Positions 60,945-64,000 of a stretch of DNA of 64,000 nucleotides are shown here, piece after piece. A program made the translations under genes and the position numbers. The DNA is from UBA4416 sp040389965. Its GTDB lineage: Bacteria; Bacteroidota; Bacteroidia; B-17B0; Aurantibacillaceae. Location of the stretch: positions 41,575-105,574 of the forward strand of contig JAZJZF010000001.1 of assembly GCA_040389965.1 (NCBI GenBank), written 5' to 3'. The notes beneath the pieces are model-generated. The model was given only the letters and a program-made list of their open reading frames with translations. It was not told the DNA's origin and searched no databases. Numbering within the stretch: position 1 is the first letter of the stretch; each line of letters begins with the position of its first letter.

Positions 60945-63929
60945 ATGTTTCGGAAAATAACAGCTTGCTTGTTAGCAGGGTTAACAATATTAAGTTATAA
61001 AGGATTTACGCAAAAACAGTACAGTTTTAATTCTCCCGGCAGCCAATGTTATTTTCAATATGTTTGCTTTACTCAACAGCAAAATTACTCTAATGCAAAA
61101 AGGCCTTTTATTATCATATTAGGGAATCCGGGTCAACAGGCTATGGATATTTATGAGGCCGATCAGCTTAAAAATATTCCCCAATTTTATAATTATATGT
61201 TTGTATATGTGCCTAACAGAGGAGGTACAAGCGTTCAGAAAACCCAATGCCTTGAGGCTATTGCAAGTCTGGTAACATTTAATTATTCGAACGGACGACA
61301 AAACTTATTCCTGAATATTAACGATCCTACCATCTCAAACGAAGATCTTAAGGCGAATGATTTTTCAACTGTATTTCAACATATGAGGTTAAGTGACCCG
61401 GCAAGTACAACTGATACAATCCCTGGTAACGACAGCCTACAATTGCAGAATACCATTGCAAGTGCTTTTAAGGAGACTATCGTTGTAGATGAAACGGAAA
61501 GGGTGGATGAAGAAGAAAGCACCAATACACCTGTAGTTGCGGAAAAAATTCAGAAAACGTATTTTGGACCTGCCCTGGCATTTAATTTTACATTATCGGG
61601 TATTGTAAGAGATAAACAAAGCGGCGAAGCTTTGCCTTTTGCTACGGTTCAGATAAAGGGAACAACAACGGCGGTTAATACGAATATGGATGGTTATTTT
61701 ACATTTCTTAAAGTACCAACAGATACCACTACGCTTATTGTCCAGTATGTGGGGTATGAAAAAACAGAAGTGTACTTAACCCCTCAGCTGCCTAAAAAGA
61801 ATTTACAGGTACAATTATCGCTAGCAGTAAGTGCTTTAAAAGAAGTGGTTGTTACTGCCGAAAAAGAAGATGTGGTATTGATTAGCAGAACGGATGCCAA
61901 TACTATTAAAATGACCCCTAAAAAGCTGGAACAGCTGCCAAATCTGGGCGAAAAAGATGTCATGAGGTCATTTCAGTTAATGCCGGGAGTGAGTGCTTCC
62001 AACGAATCTTCTTCCGGTTTATATGTGAGAGGGGGGACACCTGATCAGAATTTAATTTTATACGATGGATTTACAATTTATCACGTGGATCATCTCTACG
62101 GATTTTTTAGTGCGTTTAATGCTAATGCTTTGAAAGATGTTCAGCTCTATAAAGGAAGCTTTGAATCGCGTTTTGGCGGAAGACTTTCCAGTGTTACCGA
62201 AATTACAGGGAAAGATGGGAATCAGAAAAAATTTAATATTGGAGGCGATTTAAGTTTACTGAGTGCAAATGCCTATGTGGAAGTTCCGGTTGGCAAAAAA
62301 TTCTCGTCGGTTATTGCCTATAGAAGATCCTATCAGGGGCCTGTTTACAATAAATTGTTTGATAAATTTAATTCATCTACCAGTACGCTTTCTTCCAATG
62401 GGAATAATGGTGGGGGCACCGGAGGCGGCCGACGGGGATCATCCCAACAAACGCAGCCTACTTCTTATTTTTATGACCTGAACGGAAAATTTACGTACCG
62501 TCCTACCGATAAAGATATTATTTCTTTAAGTATTTATAATGGCTCCGATAAACTGGATAATAGTTCAGGATCTACCGGTGGTGGATCGAGGGGTGGCTTT
62601 AGCATTACTGATCTTACTAAATATGGTAACATAGGAGGCAGCTTAAAATGGTCGCGTAAATGGTCGCCACGCTTTTATGGAAATACTATTTTGAGTTATT
62701 CGAACTATTATAGCGATAGAGACAGGTCACAATCCTTAACACGCACTAATAGCGCCGGAGAACAGACTACCATTAAAAGTGGGATCATTGAAAACAATAA
62801 CTTAAAAGATTATTCTTTTAAATCTGATTATCAGTGGGATATTTTTAACTGGAGTCAGATTCAATTTGGGGTTTTTGGAACTGATTTCGATATCAAATAC
62901 AATTATGCGCAAAACGATACGGTTACCATTTTAAATAAAAATAATCAGGGATTGTTATATGGTGGTTATCTGCAAACGAAACTAAAATTCTTTAATGAAA
63001 AATTACAGATTCTTCCCGGATTAAGGGCTAGCTATTTTGATGTCACAAAAGCAACGTACTACGAACCAAGAGCATCCATTGTTTACAATGTAACACGCCT
63101 TATTTCTTTAAAAGCGGGCACGGGCAAGTATTACCAGTTTGCTAACCGTGTAACCCGCGAAGATATTTTATCGGGAAGCAGGGATTTCTGGATCTTATCT
63201 AACGGAAAAAACATTCCGGTTAGCTCTGCCATTCATTATACAGGTGGAGTTTCGGTAGATACCAAAAACTTTTTATTCAGTACAGAAGTGTATTACAAAA
63301 CGTTAAGTAATCTCACAGAATATTCTTTACGCTTTAATACGAGCCCCGGAGGTGTGACTTATAACGAGAATTTTTTTAACGGAAAAGGCTTTTCGAAAGG
63401 GGTAGAATTTTTAATTCAAAAGAAAACGGGAAAATTTAATGGTTGGGTAAGTTATACACTGGCACAGGCACGTAATAATTTTGCTGTGTATTCTACCGAT
63501 TACTTTCCTGCAAATCAGGATGTAACACACGAATTTAAAATAGTAGCTCTTTATGAGCATAAGCGCTGGGATTTCTCCGCTACCTGGATCTATGCTACAG
63601 GAAGGCCATATACGGCTCCATCAGGGGCTTATAGCGTAACCTTACTGGATGGTACCACGCAGGATTTTTTCACGGTTACTTCAAAAAACAGTTTGCGCTT
63701 ACCTGATTACCATCGTATGGATTTTTCGGTTCACTACAAGTTATTGGTTCAGGGCGATAAAAAGAAAAAAAGAGACATTGGTTATATTGGATTTTCTCTG
63801 TTCAATGTTTACAACAGAAAAAATGTATGGTACAAACAGTATAGTATCAGTGACGGGGTTATTACAGAAACCAATGTCAATTACGTAGGGCTTATTCCAA
63901 ACTTAACCTTATCCTTAAAACTGAGATAA
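60945..63929 (+). CDS. TonB-dependent receptor with an N-terminal hydrolase-like extension
   Basis: A 994-residue protein. After the signal peptide (KITACLLAGLTILSYKGFTQ) comes an extension of about 190 residues with alpha/beta-hydrolase-like strands (KRPFIIILGNPGQQAM, FYNYMFVYVPNRGG, NLFLNINDPTIS) but no GXSXG serine. A Thr/Glu-rich linker follows, then a carboxypeptidase-like regulatory domain (GIVRDKQSGEALPFATVQIKG, about 220-300), the plug (ELPNLGEKDVMRSFQLMPGVSASNESSSGLYVRGGTPDQN) and a complete barrel ending NLTLSLKLR. Plug and barrel are normal for energy-coupled receptors. No SusD partner is adjacent on the visible right side. Substrate unknown. Confidence 0.92.
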   Translation: MFRKITACLLAGLTILSYKGFTQKQYSFNSPGSQCYFQYVCFTQQQNYSNAKRPFIIILGNPGQQAMDIYEADQLKNIPQFYNYMFVYVPNRGGTSVQKTQCLEAIASLVTFNYSNGRQNLFLNINDPTISNEDLKANDFSTVFQHMRLSDPASTTDTIPGNDSLQLQNTIASAFKETIVVDETERVDEEESTNTPVVAEKIQKTYFGPALAFNFTLSGIVRDKQSGEALPFATVQIKGTTTAVNTNMDGYFTFLKVPTDTTTLIVQYVGYEKTEVYLTPQLPKKNLQVQLSLAVSALKEVVVTAEKEDVVLISRTDANTIKMTPKKLEQLPNLGEKDVMRSFQLMPGVSASNESSSGLYVRGGTPDQNLILYDGFTIYHVDHLYGFFSAFNANALKDVQLYKGSFESRFGGRLSSVTEITGKDGNQKKFNIGGDLSLLSANAYVEVPVGKKFSSVIAYRRSYQGPVYNKLFDKFNSSTSTLSSNGNNGGGTGGGRRGSSQQTQPTSYFYDLNGKFTYRPTDKDIISLSIYNGSDKLDNSSGSTGGGSRGGFSITDLTKYGNIGGSLKWSRKWSPRFYGNTILSYSNYYSDRDRSQSLTRTNSAGEQTTIKSGIIENNNLKDYSFKSDYQWDIFNWSQIQFGVFGTDFDIKYNYAQNDTVTILNKNNQGLLYGGYLQTKLKFFNEKLQILPGLRASYFDVTKATYYEPRASIVYNVTRLISLKAGTGKYYQFANRVTREDILSGSRDFWILSNGKNIPVSSAIHYTGGVSVDTKNFLFSTEVYYKTLSNLTEYSLRFNTSPGGVTYNENFFNGKGFSKGVEFLIQKKTGKFNGWVSYTLAQARNNFAVYSTDYFPANQDVTHEFKIVALYEHKRWDFSATWIYATGRPYTAPSGAYSVTLLDGTTQDFFTVTSKNSLRLPDYHRMDFSVHYKLLVQGDKKKKRDIGYIGFSLFNVYNRKNVWYKQYSISDGVITETNVNYVGLIPNLTLSLKLR

Positions 63930-64000
63930 ATGGCAAATGCAGCAAAAATAATAACAGGTTTTTTCTTTACAGAATAAATTCTATTGTTGGATTCTTCAGC

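Overview
This 64 kb window comes from an AT-rich chromosome of a Bacteroidota bacterium. The support is consistent: two proteins with type IX secretion (T9SS) sorting tails, one of them carrying SprB-like repeats; two TonB-dependent receptors with carboxypeptidase-like N-terminal domains; a Reg_prop-type sensor kinase paired with a LytTR regulator; YidD, TerC and GyrB of the Bacteroidota kind; several upstream boxes fitting the Bacteroidota promoter (TTTG, then TAnnTTTG); and few clear Shine-Dalgarno sites. Three runs of exactly ten N, each inside a gene, mark it as a scaffolded draft assembly. I see no phage, integrase, transposase gene, CRISPR array, rRNA or tRNA. It is mostly ordinary core and envelope chromosome.

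Layout. 1-661: 5' part of an AddB/RecB-like nuclease gene running off the left edge. 907-5461: TolC-type channel, HlyD-type adaptor, tsaB (TTG start) and a lipid kinase, closed by a convergent small phosphatase. 5430-9109 (minus): a YfiR-like protein, a TPR protein and a HAMP/SpoIIE phosphatase in one operon behind a good promoter, which looks like an envelope signalling unit. 9243-14055: ECF sigma factor, an overlapping anti-sigma/TonB-like fusion, and a T9SS adhesin-like protein with seven SprB-type repeats. 14381-17713: MFS transporter, miaA, a DUF6702-type protein and a divergent HupE-type protein. 17715-21723: tandem M1 metallopeptidases, the first with its signal peptide out of frame by one base. 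21732-27905: ftsE-like ATPase, then a large TPR lipoprotein-like/secreted protein with an outer-membrane barrel protein (assembly gap). 27972-32821: terC, gyrB, mdh and an RMD1-family protein. 32827-37459 (minus): a T9SS protein, a von Willebrand protein and two small envelope proteins. 37594-40279 (minus): cysteine desulfurase and glmM (assembly gap). 40433-43766: TPR protein, ComA-type phosphosulfolactate synthase, rhodanese, DedA. 43918-47614: propeller histidine kinase and LytTR regulator. 47714-54123: a surface-glycan cluster with three methyltransferases, two glycosyltransferases and a flippase. 54120-58178 (minus): a small RGPP-ending secreted protein, yidD, a TonB receptor (assembly gap) behind a 20-bp perfect palindrome, and a thioredoxin-reductase-like flavoprotein, probably a regulated metal or cofactor uptake locus. 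58361-60705 (minus): SRPBCC, pentapeptide-repeat, membrane and SUFU-like proteins. 60945-63929: a second TonB receptor with an unusual hydrolase-like N-terminal domain.

The points most worth a second look are the glmM scaffold join, where an 11-bp direct repeat flanks the gap; the one-base frameshift in the M1 peptidase signal peptide; the perfect palindrome before the TonB receptor; the YfiR/TPR/SpoIIE operon; the hydrolase-like domain fused to the last TonB receptor; and a class of degenerate palindromic intergenic repeats seen at three sites.
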